From Micromonospora ureilytica (GTDB lineage Bacteria; Actinomycetota; Actinomycetes; Mycobacteriales; Micromonosporaceae): a stretch of DNA of 64,000 nt. The DNA lies in the NCBI RefSeq assembly GCF_015751765.1, contig NZ_JADOTX010000001.1, positions 5,828,001 through 5,892,000 of the forward strand, read 5' to 3'. This document shows positions 36,701 through 46,044 of the stretch, piece by piece. How positions within the stretch are numbered: the first letter of the stretch is position 1; every line of letters begins with the position of its first letter. A program made the position numbers and the translations under genes. The notes beneath the pieces are model-generated. The model was not told the origin of the DNA, searched no databases, and saw nothing but the letters and a program-made list of their open reading frames with translations.

Positions 36701-37663
36701 TCAGCCGCTGTGCGCCCGGTCCCGGAAGGTCGTCCGGTAGCTGTGTGGGGTGGCGCCGACCCGGCGGCTGAAGTGATGGCGCAGCGCGGCCGCGTCGCCG
36801 AAGCCGGACTGGTCGGCGACCGCCTCCACGCTCAACGGGGTCTCCTCCAGCAGCCGCCGGGCGAGCAGCACCCGCTGGTTGGTGAGCCAGTCGTGCGGGG
36901 TGGTGCCGGTCTCGGCGCGGAACCGGCGGGCGAACGTGCGGGGCGCCATGCCGGCGCGGGCAGCCACCTCCTCCACCGTGATCGTCCGGTCCAGGTGACC
37001 CATCAGCCACTCCAGCACCGGTTCGAGGGTGGGTGCCTCGGGTGCCTTCGGGATGGGCGCCTCGACGTACTGGGACTGACCGCCGTCGCGGTGCGGCGGG
37101 ACCACCATCCGCCGGGCCAGCCGGGTCGCGGTGGCCGAGCCGTGCTCCTGGCGGATCAGGTGCAGGCACGCGTCGATGCCCGCCGCCGTGCCGGCGCTGG
37201 TGAGTAGCCGGCCGTCCTGGACGTAGAGCGAGTTGCAACGCACCCGGGCGCGCGGGTGCCGACGTTGCAGCTCGTCCACGTACCGCCAGTGGGTCGTGCA
37301 CTCGCGGTCGTCGAGCAGCCCGGCCTCGCCGAGTAGGAAGGCGCCGGAGCAGACGCTGAACAGGTGCGCTCCGCGGGCGTCGGCCCGGCGTAGCGCGTCG
37401 AGCACCGGGCCGGGGACGGTGGTGCCCTGGCCGTGCGCGGGGATTGCCACCAGGTCGGCCTCGTCGACCGGGCCGAGGTCCGCGTGTGGGGTGAGGTGGA
37501 AGCCGGACGAGGTACGCACCGGAGCGCCGTCCGGGCTGCACACCTGGAAGCGGTAGGCGGGAAAACCGTCGGCCGTCCGGTCGGTGCCGAACACCTCGGC
37601 GAGTACGCCGAGCTCGAAGGGGGCGACCTGGTCGAGGGCGAGGACGGCAACGGACCGCAGCAT
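36701..37663 (-). CDS. GlxA-type regulator (DJ-1/PfpI domain + AraC HTH)
   Basis: A 320-aa protein. The N-terminal class I glutamine-amidotransferase-like domain (about 1-180) contains SVCSGAFLLGEAGLL, with the nucleophile-elbow Cys at about residue 104. The C-terminal AraC domain (about 215-318) has two helix-turn-helix units, VEEVAARAGMAPRTFARRF and VEAVADQSGFGDAAALRHHF. Start ATG 37663 matches the family's N-terminus; the longer frame upstream is non-conserved. It separates tilS from hpt, an insertion into a neighbourhood that is usually compact. Effector unknown. Confidence 0.92.
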   Translation of the reverse strand: MLRSVAVLALDQVAPFELGVLAEVFGTDRTADGFPAYRFQVCSPDGAPVRTSSGFHLTPHADLGPVDEADLVAIPAHGQGTTVPGPVLDALRRADARGAHLFSVCSGAFLLGEAGLLDDRECTTHWRYVDELQRRHPRARVRCNSLYVQDGRLLTSAGTAAGIDACLHLIRQEHGSATATRLARRMVVPPHRDGGQSQYVEAPIPKAPEAPTLEPVLEWLMGHLDRTITVEEVAARAGMAPRTFARRFRAETGTTPHDWLTNQRVLLARRLLEETPLSVEAVADQSGFGDAAALRHHFSRRVGATPHSYRTTFRDRAHSG

Positions 37664-37813
37664 GTGACGAGGGTAACCCGACAGGTGGCAGTAAATCGAT
37701 GACCAATGGCATTCCTGCCACTGTCCGGTCGCTTCGTGAGGTCGCAGACTGGTCTCAGTCCGGTGCGCACCGGCGGCGAAACCGACAGCAATCATGCGAA
37801 AGTGAGCGCCGCC

Positions 37814-37951
37814 ATGGAGTTCCTCGTCTTCCTCCTGTTCCTCGTCCTGCTCGTCGCCGCCTCGGCGGCCGGCCTCACCGTCGACAGTCACGATTCGGCC
37901 GACTGGAAGCCCACCGACGATGGCCGCCGCTGGCGGTCACGCACCAACTGA
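37814..37951 (+). CDS. 45-aa single-pass membrane peptide
   Basis: MEFLVFLLFLVLLVAASAAG forms one TM helix, followed by a short polar tail ending RRWRSRTN. ATG 37814 has only a weak purine stretch upstream; an in-frame GTG four codons earlier is possible. It is divergent from the GlxA-type regulator gene across 150 bp. The clear hydrophobic-then-charged design suggests a genuine small protein, but its role is unknown. Confidence 0.6.
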   Translation: MEFLVFLLFLVLLVAASAAGLTVDSHDSADWKPTDDGRRWRSRTN

Positions 37952-38051
37952 CGTGATTAGCCTTGTTTGCGCAGAAAATCCTTGGCGGGACCGCGCCAAA
38001 AGGTGCGGCCCCGCCGACGGAGGCCATCCGACGTACGGCAGGCTAGGAGTC

Positions 38052-38627
38052 ATGGCTGACGGCTCCTGGTACGACGCCGACATCGACCACGTGATCATTT
38101 CTGAGGCGCAGATCCGCGAGAAGACGGCGGAGCTGGCCAAGCAGGTCTCCGCCGACTACGCCCACGTGAACGACGGGCTGCTGCTGGTGTGCGTACTCAA
38201 GGGCGCGGTGATGTTCATGGCGGACTTCGCCCGGTCGCTGGGCCGCAACGGCCCCCCGGCGGAGCTCGACTTCATGGCCATCTCGTCCTACGGACAGGGC
38301 ACCACCTCCTCCGGGGTGGTCCGCATCCTCAAGGACCTGGACCGGGACATCGCCGGTCGGCACGTGATCGTCGTCGAGGACATCGTCGACTCCGGGCTCA
38401 CGCTCTCCTGGCTGCTGCGCTACCTCGAGTCGCGCTCGGCGGCGAGCGTCGAGGTGGTCGCCCTGTTCCGCAAGCCGGACGCGGTGAAGGTGCCGGTCCC
38501 GGTGAAGTACGTCGGCTTCGACATCCCCACCGAGTTCGTGGTCGGGTACGGCCTCGACTTCGCTGAGCGCTATCGGGAGCTGCCCTACGTCGGGGTGCTC
38601 AAGCCCGAGGTCTACGCCCGCTCCTGA
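38052..38627 (+). CDS. hpt: Hypoxanthine phosphoribosyltransferase
   Basis: A 191-aa purine-salvage enzyme. It shows LLVCVLKGAVMFMADF, the PRPP-binding motif VIVVEDIVDSGLT (about 107-119), and the late GFDIPTEFVVGYGLDFAERYR motif. ATG 38052 lies just behind TAGGAG, which could be a too-close Shine-Dalgarno or a weak -10. Synteny with tilS upstream and ftsH downstream is usual for actinobacteria. Confidence 0.96.
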   Translation: MADGSWYDADIDHVIISEAQIREKTAELAKQVSADYAHVNDGLLLVCVLKGAVMFMADFARSLGRNGPPAELDFMAISSYGQGTTSSGVVRILKDLDRDIAGRHVIVVEDIVDSGLTLSWLLRYLESRSAASVEVVALFRKPDAVKVPVPVKYVGFDIPTEFVVGYGLDFAERYRELPYVGVLKPEVYARS

Positions 38628-39155
38628 CGACCGACCCGACCCGTTGGGCGGCCCGCCGGCCGGCATGAGCCCAACTCGCATCGGTACTCATCAAGCCGAC
38701 GTTCAGCGCGCTCTCAGCTGATGCGGTTACCGTGTAGCACGGTGGCCCGGAGGTTACTCCGCGCTCGACCCCCTCGATCGCGTGACCGGGCGCTCGGGTG
38801 GCCGAGCCGGACTCCCCGCCACGCCGGCTTCCACCCGGACTCGCCGTACGTTGGCTGCGGGGCTGGTGGGCCTGCCCACGGTGCGTGTCGTCGATGTCGA
38901 AGGCGCGCCGAGTGCGGGGGCTCGCAGGCTCACTGCTGGCGTACGCGGTCTTTTGATGGTGCACGACTGCGGGGCTCGCAAGCTCACTCCTCGCGTGCAC
39001 GGTGTACCGTCGAATGACCGCGGCGCGGCAGTTTTCGCGCCTCGGGGTCGAGGCCGGCCCGCACGGCGGCTCCGGCCGCCGCTCAGCGCGGCGACACCAT
39101 CAGACGGTCAGGACGTCGATCAGGAGGATGCGGGCGCTCCGCGCTCGACAACAGT
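38628..39155. other. 528-bp non-coding stretch between hpt and ftsH
   Basis: No convincing gene was found. It holds a -10-like TACCGT (38728-38733), two diverged copies of the GTGAGCGCGAGG-type element (38912-38934 and 38959-39000), and a Shine-Dalgarno-like AGGAGG at 39122-39127 that abuts an out-of-frame ATG. Several ORFs cross it on both strands but lack starts or conserved character. It probably contains the ftsH promoter and a long leader. Confidence 0.5.
38959..39000 (-). repeat. Dispersed GTG(A/C)xCGCGAGG element, diverged copy
   Basis: On the minus strand it begins GTGCACGCGAGGAGTGAGC and continues GCGAGCCCCGCAGTCG, matching the 12501-12618 units with a few changes. Both ends carry GTGCAC. 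A shorter degenerate copy lies at 38912-38934. Confidence 0.55.
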
Positions 39156-41174
39156 ATGGAACGTACGCGTTTCTTCCGCCGACCGGTGGTCTGGATCATC
39201 CTGGTCATCCTCGGCGCCGTTGTGCTCAGTCAGCTGTTCACCGCTGGTCCCAGCTACCACCGCGTGGACACTTCCGTTGCGCTCGATCAGCTGCACACCG
39301 CCAAGATCAACAAGGTGGTCTTCCAGGACAAGGAGCAGACGCTCCAGCTGGACCTGGCCCAGAAGACCAAGTTCGGTAAGACCGAGACCAACAAGATCGA
39401 GGCCCAGTTCCCGTACCAGGCTGGCGACCAGATCTGGAACGAGGTGCTGGACGCCAAGGCGAACAACCGGGTCACCGGCCCGGCCGACGCCAAGGTCTCC
39501 TCGGACAGCATCTGGGTGAGCCTGCTGGTCAACCTGCTGCCGATCGCGCTGCTCGTCCTCCTGCTGCTGTTCTTCATGTCGCAGATGCAGGGCGGCGGCT
39601 CCCGGGTGCTCAACTTCGGCAAGTCCAAGGCCAAGATGATCACCAAGGACACTCCGAAGACGACCTTCGCGGACGTCGCGGGTGCCGAGGAGGCCGTCGA
39701 AGAGCTGTACGAGATCAAGGACTTCCTGCAGAACCCGGCCAAGTACCAGGCCCTGGGCGCCAAGATCCCGAAGGGTGTGCTGCTGTTCGGCCCGCCCGGC
39801 ACCGGCAAGACGCTGCTGGCCCGCGCGGTCGCCGGCGAGGCCGGGGTGCCCTTCTACTCCATCTCCGGCTCCGACTTCGTGGAGATGTTCGTCGGCGTCG
39901 GCGCCAGCCGGGTCCGTGACCTGTTCGAGCAGGCCAAGACGAACGCCCCGGCGATCGTCTTCGTCGACGAGATCGACGCCGTCGGCCGGCACCGTGGCGC
40001 CGGCATGGGCGGCGGCCACGACGAGCGGGAGCAGACGCTCAACCAGCTGCTCGTCGAGATGGACGGCTTCGACACCAAGGGTGGGGTCATCCTCATCGCG
40101 GCCACCAACCGGCCGGACATCCTCGACCCGGCGCTGCTGCGCCCGGGCCGGTTCGACCGGCAGATCCCGGTGGACGCCCCCGACATGGAAGGCCGCAAGG
40201 CCATCCTGCGGGTGCACGCCAAGGGCAAGCCGTTCACGCCCGACGTCGACCTCGACGCGGTGGCCCGTCGCACGCCGGGCTTCAGCGGCGCCGACCTCGC
40301 CAACGTGATCAACGAGTCGGCCCTGCTCACCGCTCGCAAGGAGCAGCGGGCGATCTCCAACGACTCGCTCGAAGAGTCGATCGACCGGGTGGTCGCCGGT
40401 CCGCAGCGGCGGACCCGGGTGATGAGCGACAACGAAAAGAAGATCACCGCGTACCACGAGGGTGGCCACGCGTTGGTCGCCTGGGCACTGCCGCACGCCG
40501 CGCCGGTGCACAAGGTGACGATCCTGTCCCGTGGCCGCTCGCTGGGCCACACCCTGGTGCTCCCGACCGAGGACAAGTACACCCAGACCCGCGCCGAAAT
40601 GATCGACACCCTGGCGTACGCACTGGGCGGTCGGGCCGCCGAGGAGCTGGTCTTCCACGAGCCGACCACCGGCGCCGGCAACGACATCGAGAAGGCCACC
40701 CAACTGGCCCGCGCGATGATCACCCAGTACGGCATGAGCTCCAAGCTCGGCGCGATCAAGTACGGCACCAGCGGGGACGAGCCGTTCCTCGGCCGCAACA
40801 TGGGCCACGAACGGGACTACTCGGACTCGGTGGCCGCCGAGATCGACGGCGAGATGCGGGCACTTGTCGAGCTGGCGCACGACGAGGCCTGGGAGATCCT
40901 GGTGGAATACCGGGACGTCCTGGACAACATCGTGCTCGAGCTGATGGAGAAGGAAACCCTCTCCACTGCCGACATGGCGCGGATCTGCTCCCGGGTGGTC
41001 AAGCGCCCGCCGCTGGCGCCGTACAACGGCTTCGGCAAGCGTCAGCCGTCCACCGAGCCGCCCGTGCTCACCCCTGCGGAGAAGGACAAGCTCAAGGCAC
41101 AGGCCCAGGCTGACGGCGCGCAGGCGTCGGTCGGCGGGGTGGCACCGTCCAACAACTCGGACGGCACGCACTGA
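39156..41174 (+). CDS. ftsH: ATP-dependent zinc metalloprotease FtsH
   Basis: A 672-aa membrane AAA protease. Two TM helices (about 10-28 and 118-138) flank a periplasmic domain. The AAA domain has Walker A GPPGTGKT (about residue 212), Walker [12 protein letters not shown] and an SRH region; the M41 protease site is HEGGH (about 434). The C-terminal tail is polar and Gln/Ala-rich. ATG 39156 fits homologues but has no visible Shine-Dalgarno. The stop codon overlaps the apparent CTG start of folE. It degrades misfolded membrane and regulatory proteins. Confidence 0.97.
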   Translation: MERTRFFRRPVVWIILVILGAVVLSQLFTAGPSYHRVDTSVALDQLHTAKINKVVFQDKEQTLQLDLAQKTKFGKTETNKIEAQFPYQAGDQIWNEVLDAKANNRVTGPADAKVSSDSIWVSLLVNLLPIALLVLLLLFFMSQMQGGGSRVLNFGKSKAKMITKDTPKTTFADVAGAEEAVEELYEIKDFLQNPAKYQALGAKIPKGVLLFGPPGTGKTLLARAVAGEAGVPFYSISGSDFVEMFVGVGASRVRDLFEQAKTNAPAIVFVDEIDAVGRHRGAGMGGGHDEREQTLNQLLVEMDGFDTKGGVILIAATNRPDILDPALLRPGRFDRQIPVDAPDMEGRKAILRVHAKGKPFTPDVDLDAVARRTPGFSGADLANVINESALLTARKEQRAISNDSLEESIDRVVAGPQRRTRVMSDNEKKITAYHEGGHALVAWALPHAAPVHKVTILSRGRSLGHTLVLPTEDKYTQTRAEMIDTLAYALGGRAAEELVFHEPTTGAGNDIEKATQLARAMITQYGMSSKLGAIKYGTSGDEPFLGRNMGHERDYSDSVAAEIDGEMRALVELAHDEAWEILVEYRDVLDNIVLELMEKETLSTADMARICSRVVKRPPLAPYNGFGKRQPSTEPPVLTPAEKDKLKAQAQADGAQASVGGVAPSNNSDGTH

Positions 41175-41875
41175 GCAACGACCCGACGGCCAGCTCCCCC
41201 CACCGGGAGCTGGCCGTCTCCGCGACCGAACCCGACGGCGACGACGAGCTGGACTACGTTGCCGCACGGCTGATCAGCGGCAGGCTGACCGGCCGCCCCG
41301 TCGAAGACGCGGTCGACCTCGGCCGGATCGAGAAGGCCGTCCGCGAGATCCTCATCGCGGTCGGCGAGGACCCGGACCGCGACGGACTCCAGCAGACCCC
41401 GGCCCGGGTCGCCCGCGCGTACGCCGAACTCTTCGCCGGCCTCCGGGTCGACCCGGCTCAGGTGCTCAGCACCACCTTCGAGGCCAACCACGAAGAGTTG
41501 GTCATCGTGCGGGACATCGACGTGATGAGCCTCTGCGAGCACCACCTGCTGCCCTTCCGGGGCAGCGCGCACATCGGCTACATCCCCGGCCCCGACGGGC
41601 GGATCACCGGCCTGTCCAAGCTGGCCCGACTCGTCGAGGTCTTCGCCCGTCGGCCCCAGGTGCAGGAGCGACTCACCTCGCAGGTCGCCGACCTGCTGAT
41701 GAGCAAACTCGCACCACGCGGCGTCGTCGTCGTGCTCGAATGCGAGCACATGTGCATGGCGATGCGCGGCATCCAGAAATCCGGTGCCAAGACCATCACA
41801 TCGGCCGTGCGCGGAATCCTGCAGTCGGACTCCAAGTCGCGGGCCGAGGCGATGGCGCTGATCATCCCCCGCTGA
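41171..41875 (+). CDS. folE: GTP cyclohydrolase I, apparent CTG start
   Basis: A 234-aa enzyme of the first folate/pterin step. Zinc ligands Cys122 and His125 (CEHHLLPF) and Cys195 (CMAMRG) are present, as are [16 protein letters not shown] and [10 protein letters not shown]. The frame runs open from just after a stop at 41111, and no ATG, GTG or TTG occurs before GTG 41462, which would delete 97 conserved residues. CTG 41171 overlaps the ftsH stop (CTGA), mimicking the ATGA/GTGA coupling used elsewhere, so it is the best start. Gene finders would truncate this gene. Confidence 0.92.
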   Translation: MSNDPTASSPHRELAVSATEPDGDDELDYVAARLISGRLTGRPVEDAVDLGRIEKAVREILIAVGEDPDRDGLQQTPARVARAYAELFAGLRVDPAQVLSTTFEANHEELVIVRDIDVMSLCEHHLLPFRGSAHIGYIPGPDGRITGLSKLARLVEVFARRPQVQERLTSQVADLLMSKLAPRGVVVVLECEHMCMAMRGIQKSGAKTITSAVRGILQSDSKSRAEAMALIIPR

Positions 41876-41889
41876 CACAGCGACGCACC

Positions 41890-41925
41890 ACGGCCGGCCG
41901 ACGCCCTTCCGGGACGGCCGGCCGT
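41890..41925. terminator. Hairpin between convergent folE and 41980 gene
   Basis: ACGGCCGGCCG (41890-41900) pairs with 41915-41925 (11 bp, 14-nt loop) 15 bp past the folE stop. Confidence 0.65.
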
Positions 41926-41979
41926 TGCGTTCCCGCACCGCCCGCGTTGTTCAGGCCGGACGGTTCCGGCCAAAGCGGG

Positions 41980-42699
41980 TCAGCCGGCGAGCAGGGCCAG
42001 CAGCAGGCCCGCCGTGGCCAGCACCGCCGGCACCAGGCACACCAACGCGCCGAAACGCACCGTGCGGTCCAGCCGTTCGGTGGGGCTGACCCGGAACAAC
42101 CGTCCAATGGCGATCCAGCCGGCGACGAACGCGACCGCCGGCATCGGCAACCCGCAGATCAACGCCGCCACAGTGGCCGGCCCCGCCCCCGTCGCCGCCA
42201 GAACCGCGACCTGGATCAGTGGCACCAGCAACGCGAACGGCCCGTACACCAGGAGATTGCGCACTCGCGCCGGCCAGGACCCCGGCCGGATCCGGCGGCG
42301 CGCCGCCAGCGCCGCGTCCGCCGCCTCGGCCCAACCTCGCGCGGTCCGCAACGCCGCCAGCACGGCCGCCGGGCCACCCACCATCGAACGGGCCGCCTCG
42401 GTCAGCTCCGGCGGCGACGGCACCAGGGAGATCGGCGGTACGCCCAACTCGCGCAGCCGATCCTGCTGACTCGCCAGCCCGGTACGGACCACCGTCAACT
42501 CCTCCCGGGCGGCCTCCGCCGAGCGGGCCTGCTCACCTGCTGCGGCAGCCGCGCTGCGGCGTACCCCGTCCAGCTGGCGGGCGGCCGCAAGATACCCCGC
42601 CCAGGCCGTGCTGGGCTCGAGCACCGGCGGCTTGGCGTCCCCGGTCGCCGCGGCGGCCCGCTGCCGCCCCGGCCCGGTCACCGTCGCGTTCGGATTCAC
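41980..42699 (-). CDS. Membrane protein partner of the FtsK-like protein
   Basis: A 239-aa protein from GTG 42699, which has GGAGGG 7 nt upstream. Residues about 25-145 are helical and Ala/Arg/Glu-rich, coiled-coil-like. Two hydrophobic hairpins follow (about 150-195 and 215-238), giving about four TM segments. No family was recognised. It lies 28 bp downstream of the FtsK-like gene in the same direction, so both are probably one unit and the proteins may interact at the membrane. Confidence 0.72.
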   Translation of the reverse strand: MNPNATVTGPGRQRAAAATGDAKPPVLEPSTAWAGYLAAARQLDGVRRSAAAAAGEQARSAEAAREELTVVRTGLASQQDRLRELGVPPISLVPSPPELTEAARSMVGGPAAVLAALRTARGWAEAADAALAARRRIRPGSWPARVRNLLVYGPFALLVPLIQVAVLAATGAGPATVAALICGLPMPAVAFVAGWIAIGRLFRVSPTERLDRTVRFGALVCLVPAVLATAGLLLALLAG

Positions 42700-42727
42700 C
42701 TCGACACCCTCCACGCGCGCCACCCGA

Positions 42728-45280
42728 TCAGCCGGCCACGTCGGCGAACGGCACCAGGACGGTGCCCCGCTCGTCCGGACCGTCCCAGAGCACCGCCCGG
42801 TCGGGGCGCGCCTGCCACTCGACCGGCCGACCGAAGACCGCTGTGAGCTGCGCAACCGGCACGTCCATCACGACCACCGCGGCCAGCTTGTCGACCTCGC
42901 CCGCCGGCTCGAACAACGAGGCGAACGGCGGCACCGCACGCCACCAGCCCAGCAGATGTCTCCCCGCCGGAGGCCCGTCCCGCAGAAGCGACCGCAGCCG
43001 TTCCACCGGCAGCTCCCGAGGACCCGGCCGGTCCAGCCCGAAGACCACCAGGTACGCGGGCAGTTCGTCGGCCGCGTCCGCGAACAACGTCGGCAGATCC
43101 ACCAACTCGGCCGAATGCCGGGCCGCCAACTCGGCCGTCAACGCCTCCGCGAGCGCCCGGGAGCCCGGGTCCGGTGCCGCCACCAGGAAGCGGGCGCTGC
43201 CCGGTGCGTGGTGAGCCGACGTGCTCCGCGCCGCCGTCGCCAACAACCCGCCCGCCGCGGTGCCCGAGCCCAGCACCGCGAGGTTGCGCCCCGCCGCCGG
43301 ACCCAACGGCACGGCCACCGTCGAACGGGCCACGTCCACCGCACGGCCCAGCAGAGCCGCCGGCCCGTGCGCCTGTCCCGCCAGGGCTGCCCGGTGACGC
43401 GGATCGTTGCCCAGCAGTGGCCGGGCGTAACCCGCGAAGACCACCGGCGGCACCGACCCGGCCGGACGCGCCGCCCACAGCTCGTGCCGCAACTTCTCCA
43501 CGACCTCCGGATGATCCTGCGGATCCGGATGACGGATCAACCGTTCGTGACCCCGGGTCGCACCCCGAGGGCCACCGAGCCCGCCGGCCGTGTTCACCAC
43601 CGCGCTGCCCACCGGCAGACCCGCCGCCGAGTCGTTCGTCGGCTCCAGCACCGGACTGCCGCCCGGCAGCGCCACCCGCACCGGAAACTGCCCGAGCACC
43701 GAATCCCGATGACCAGCATCCGCGCGCGTACTCAGCCCCAACTCGCCCGCGCCCGCCAAGACCAGGTGCACGCCGTACGCACGACCGGCCCGGGCCAGCC
43801 CGTCCAACTGGGCGGCGACCTCGCCGGCCAGCCGGTCCCGCTCGGCGAAGAGCAGCGGCACATTGTCCACCACACAGACGATCCGCGGCAGCGGCTGATG
43901 CTGACGCAGCTCCGCGAAACGTTGCCCCCCGGCCCGGGCACCCGCATCCGAGCGGCGCTGAACCTCGGCCGTCAACTCCTCCAGCAGATCCCGCACGTAC
44001 TCCCGGTCGGCGGCCATCGCCGCCGCGCGCACCTGCGGAACCCACGACCGGTCCCGCTCCGTCTGCAAAAACTCCACGAAGGACTCGCCGTCGCCGAGAT
44101 CCGCCAAGTAGAACGCCAGGTCATCCGGGCCGTACCGGGCGGCCAGGCCGAGCAACGCGGTGGTCAGGAACGCCGCACGACCCGCCGCGGACCGGCCACT
44201 CACCAGCCAGTGCGGGGTCAACTCGGTGAAACCCAGCGGCACCGCCCGGCCCCCGGCATCGCCGACGGTCGTGGTCAACCCATCGGCCGAGTCCGACTCC
44301 CACAGCCGCTCACCCGTCGGCGGCAACAGAGCACCCAACGCCAACCGGGAACCCGCCTCCACCTGCTCGGCGAGCCGCCGACAGACCGCGTCGACCAACT
44401 CGGCCGGCGGGTCCGACTCGACGAAGACCGGCGAGTTCAGACCGCCCGGCGGATCGGCCCCCGGCCCGGCGAACGACGCCCCAGGCGGGTCGCCGAGCAG
44501 CGCGTACGCATTACGCAGCGCCAGCGAAGTGGTGTGCGGCAGCGGTGCCCGGGCCGAGTACGGGCCGGCGGGAGGCCAACCCGCCACCACCAGGTGCAGC
44601 CCAGCGGCCGGCCCCTGCTCGGCCAACGCCTCGATGCGCGCCAGATCGGTCGGGCCGGTCGACTCCGGCAACGCGGCCACCACCAGCAACAACGTCCGAT
44701 CGTGCCGGCGTCGCCCACTCGCACCCGGCGTGACCCACTGCTCCGCCTCGGTCAACACCGCGCGCAGACCCGCCACATCCACCGCCGGCGGCGGCAGCAG
44801 GCCAGCATCCGCGAGCGCCCCGAACGGCGCCAACACCGCCCCGGTGGCATCCACCGCGCGAATCAACAGGGCACCCGCCGGTGCCGCACCCAACAACCGC
44901 AGGAGTACGGCCCGGAGCAACCCCGCCACCCGCGGCTCCCGCGCGTCCGCGTCCACACTGAGGTGACCGGTGCCGACAAGCGGCACCAACGCGGGGAAAC
45001 GAGCGTCATCCAACGGCGCCGCAGTACCGACCCGAACGAACGGCGGCGGACCATCACCCGCCGGCGAGTTCACAGTGAGCGAATCCAGTGCCGCGCCCGC
45101 CCAACCCGGAGCCAACACAGCCGCAGCCGTCCGGAGACGATCGGCCACCTCGTACTGACGGCGCTGATCGGCCGGAGCCGGCCGCGTCTCGTCCAGGATC
45201 CCGGCAGCTGCGGTCGCGACCGCCGTCGCCCGACGATGCAGGGCTGCGGCGCGGTTCGTGCGAGCCTTCGGACCGGCCAC
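42728..45280 (-). CDS. FtsK/EccC-like protein with degenerate P-loops
   Basis: About 850 residues from GTG 45280 (GAGGGGG 8 nt upstream). No TM helix is evident. The general order resembles FtsK/SpoIIIE or EccC-type motors: AELD-rich strands, PLGFTELTPHWLVSGRSAAGR at the first P-loop position (about residue 356), RIVCVVDNVPLLFAERD at the Walker B/sensor region, and VLGSGTAAGGLL at a second P-loop position (about 668). Both loops lack the invariant Gly-Lys-Ser/Thr, so ATP hydrolysis is unlikely. It may be a structural paralogue of an EccC or coupling-type ATPase. Its function is unknown; homology is inferred from pattern only. Confidence 0.75.
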   Translation of the reverse strand: MAGPKARTNRAAALHRRATAVATAAAGILDETRPAPADQRRQYEVADRLRTAAAVLAPGWAGAALDSLTVNSPAGDGPPPFVRVGTAAPLDDARFPALVPLVGTGHLSVDADAREPRVAGLLRAVLLRLLGAAPAGALLIRAVDATGAVLAPFGALADAGLLPPPAVDVAGLRAVLTEAEQWVTPGASGRRRHDRTLLLVVAALPESTGPTDLARIEALAEQGPAAGLHLVVAGWPPAGPYSARAPLPHTTSLALRNAYALLGDPPGASFAGPGADPPGGLNSPVFVESDPPAELVDAVCRRLAEQVEAGSRLALGALLPPTGERLWESDSADGLTTTVGDAGGRAVPLGFTELTPHWLVSGRSAAGRAAFLTTALLGLAARYGPDDLAFYLADLGDGESFVEFLQTERDRSWVPQVRAAAMAADREYVRDLLEELTAEVQRRSDAGARAGGQRFAELRQHQPLPRIVCVVDNVPLLFAERDRLAGEVAAQLDGLARAGRAYGVHLVLAGAGELGLSTRADAGHRDSVLGQFPVRVALPGGSPVLEPTNDSAAGLPVGSAVVNTAGGLGGPRGATRGHERLIRHPDPQDHPEVVEKLRHELWAARPAGSVPPVVFAGYARPLLGNDPRHRAALAGQAHGPAALLGRAVDVARSTVAVPLGPAAGRNLAVLGSGTAAGGLLATAARSTSAHHAPGSARFLVAAPDPGSRALAEALTAELAARHSAELVDLPTLFADAADELPAYLVVFGLDRPGPRELPVERLRSLLRDGPPAGRHLLGWWRAVPPFASLFEPAGEVDKLAAVVVMDVPVAQLTAVFGRPVEWQARPDRAVLWDGPDERGTVLVPFADVAG

Positions 45281-45440
45281 CGCGTCCACCCCCTCTACCC
45301 GAGGTTGGCAACCCCTCCCCAAGCAGAGACGGTATCCCAGCCGAGGGCGCACCTCCGGGAGGTGCCTCGGCGCTGCGCCGGTGATGTCGTGGATCTCACC
45401 GGTGGGGAGGGGCCCGTCACGATCCGCTGCATCTGAGGCA

Positions 45441-45469
45441 TTGGCTCCGGGGCGTCCAGCCGATAACTT
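45441..45469 (+). promoter_or_regulatory. Promoter of the 45476 gene (-35 TTGGCT, -10 TAACTT)
   Basis: TTGGCT (45441-45446) and TAACTT (45464-45469) are spaced by 17 nt. The -10 box ends 6 nt before GTG 45476. AGGAGG (45471-45476) lies between, so a second GTG at 45485 could be used if transcription began earlier. Confidence 0.5.
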
Positions 45470-45475
45470 CAGGAG

Positions 45476-46042
45476 GTGGAATCAGTGCAGCCCCCCGCCG
45501 GTTCCCAGGTCTCCCGCGTACCGGCCCAGCGGACACCGTCCGAGCAGCTGCCGCCCGCCCCGGCGCCGCCGGCACCGCAGCCGCCACGCCGTCGAATGCG
45601 GACGGCGCTCACGGTCGTCGCCGGCGTGCTCGCCCTGCTCTGCCTAGGCGGAATCGCAACCGCCTACGTGTGGTACGACCGCGCCTCAACCCCCGACCGC
45701 AGCGCACCCGACGTAGTCGTGGACAACTATCTGCGCGCATTCCTCGTGGATCGCAACGACACAAGAGCGGACCTCTTCACCTGCGAGAGCGGGCCGCAGT
45801 TGGAGGCGTTGGATGCTCTGCGGGCCGATCTGCTCGCACGAGAACAGCGTTTCGGAGCCACGATAACTGTTAGTTGGGGGCCCTTGGCGGTGCAGAAGCA
45901 GGGTGATGTAGCTGCCGTTGAGGTCACGCTGATCATCTCGGCCCGAATCGACGGGATGAACCAGAGCGATCGGCAGCCCTGGCAATTCGAGACCCGGCTA
46001 GCCGACGGCTGGCAGGTGTGTGGCGGCGCGCGCGCTAGCTAA
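45476..46042 (+). CDS. Single-TM protein with extracytoplasmic NTF2/VirB8-like domain
   Basis: A 188-aa protein (185 if GTG 45485 is used). Its Pro-rich cytoplasmic N-terminus of about 40 residues precedes one TM helix (about 42-65). The outer domain of about 120 residues has the pattern of a cone-shaped NTF2-like fold (VVDNYLRAFLVDRND; VAAVEVTLIISARIDG), with two Cys. Such anchored NTF2-like proteins include VirB8/TcpC of conjugation systems and many unrelated actinobacterial proteins. It is convergent with the 46045 gene and only 2 bp from its stop, so a tie to the type IV-like cluster is positional only. Confidence 0.72.
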   Translation: MESVQPPAGSQVSRVPAQRTPSEQLPPAPAPPAPQPPRRRMRTALTVVAGVLALLCLGGIATAYVWYDRASTPDRSAPDVVVDNYLRAFLVDRNDTRADLFTCESGPQLEALDALRADLLAREQRFGATITVSWGPLAVQKQGDVAAVEVTLIISARIDGMNQSDRQPWQFETRLADGWQVCGGARAS

Positions 46043-46044
46043 CG

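Noticed and set aside
38721..39017. Cys-rich ORF in the hpt-ftsH gap
   Set aside because: It runs through repeat elements, lacks a start with support, and has no recognisable domain; noted only as part of the non-coding region.
39128..39379. ORF at ATG 39128 directly behind AGGAGG
   Set aside because: The Shine-Dalgarno touches the ATG with no spacer, the frame overlaps ftsH, and the peptide looks like a shadow frame.
41462..41875. Short folE from GTG 41462 (137 codons)
   Set aside because: It would remove the N-terminal helices of GTP cyclohydrolase I; the frame is open and conserved back to CTG 41171.
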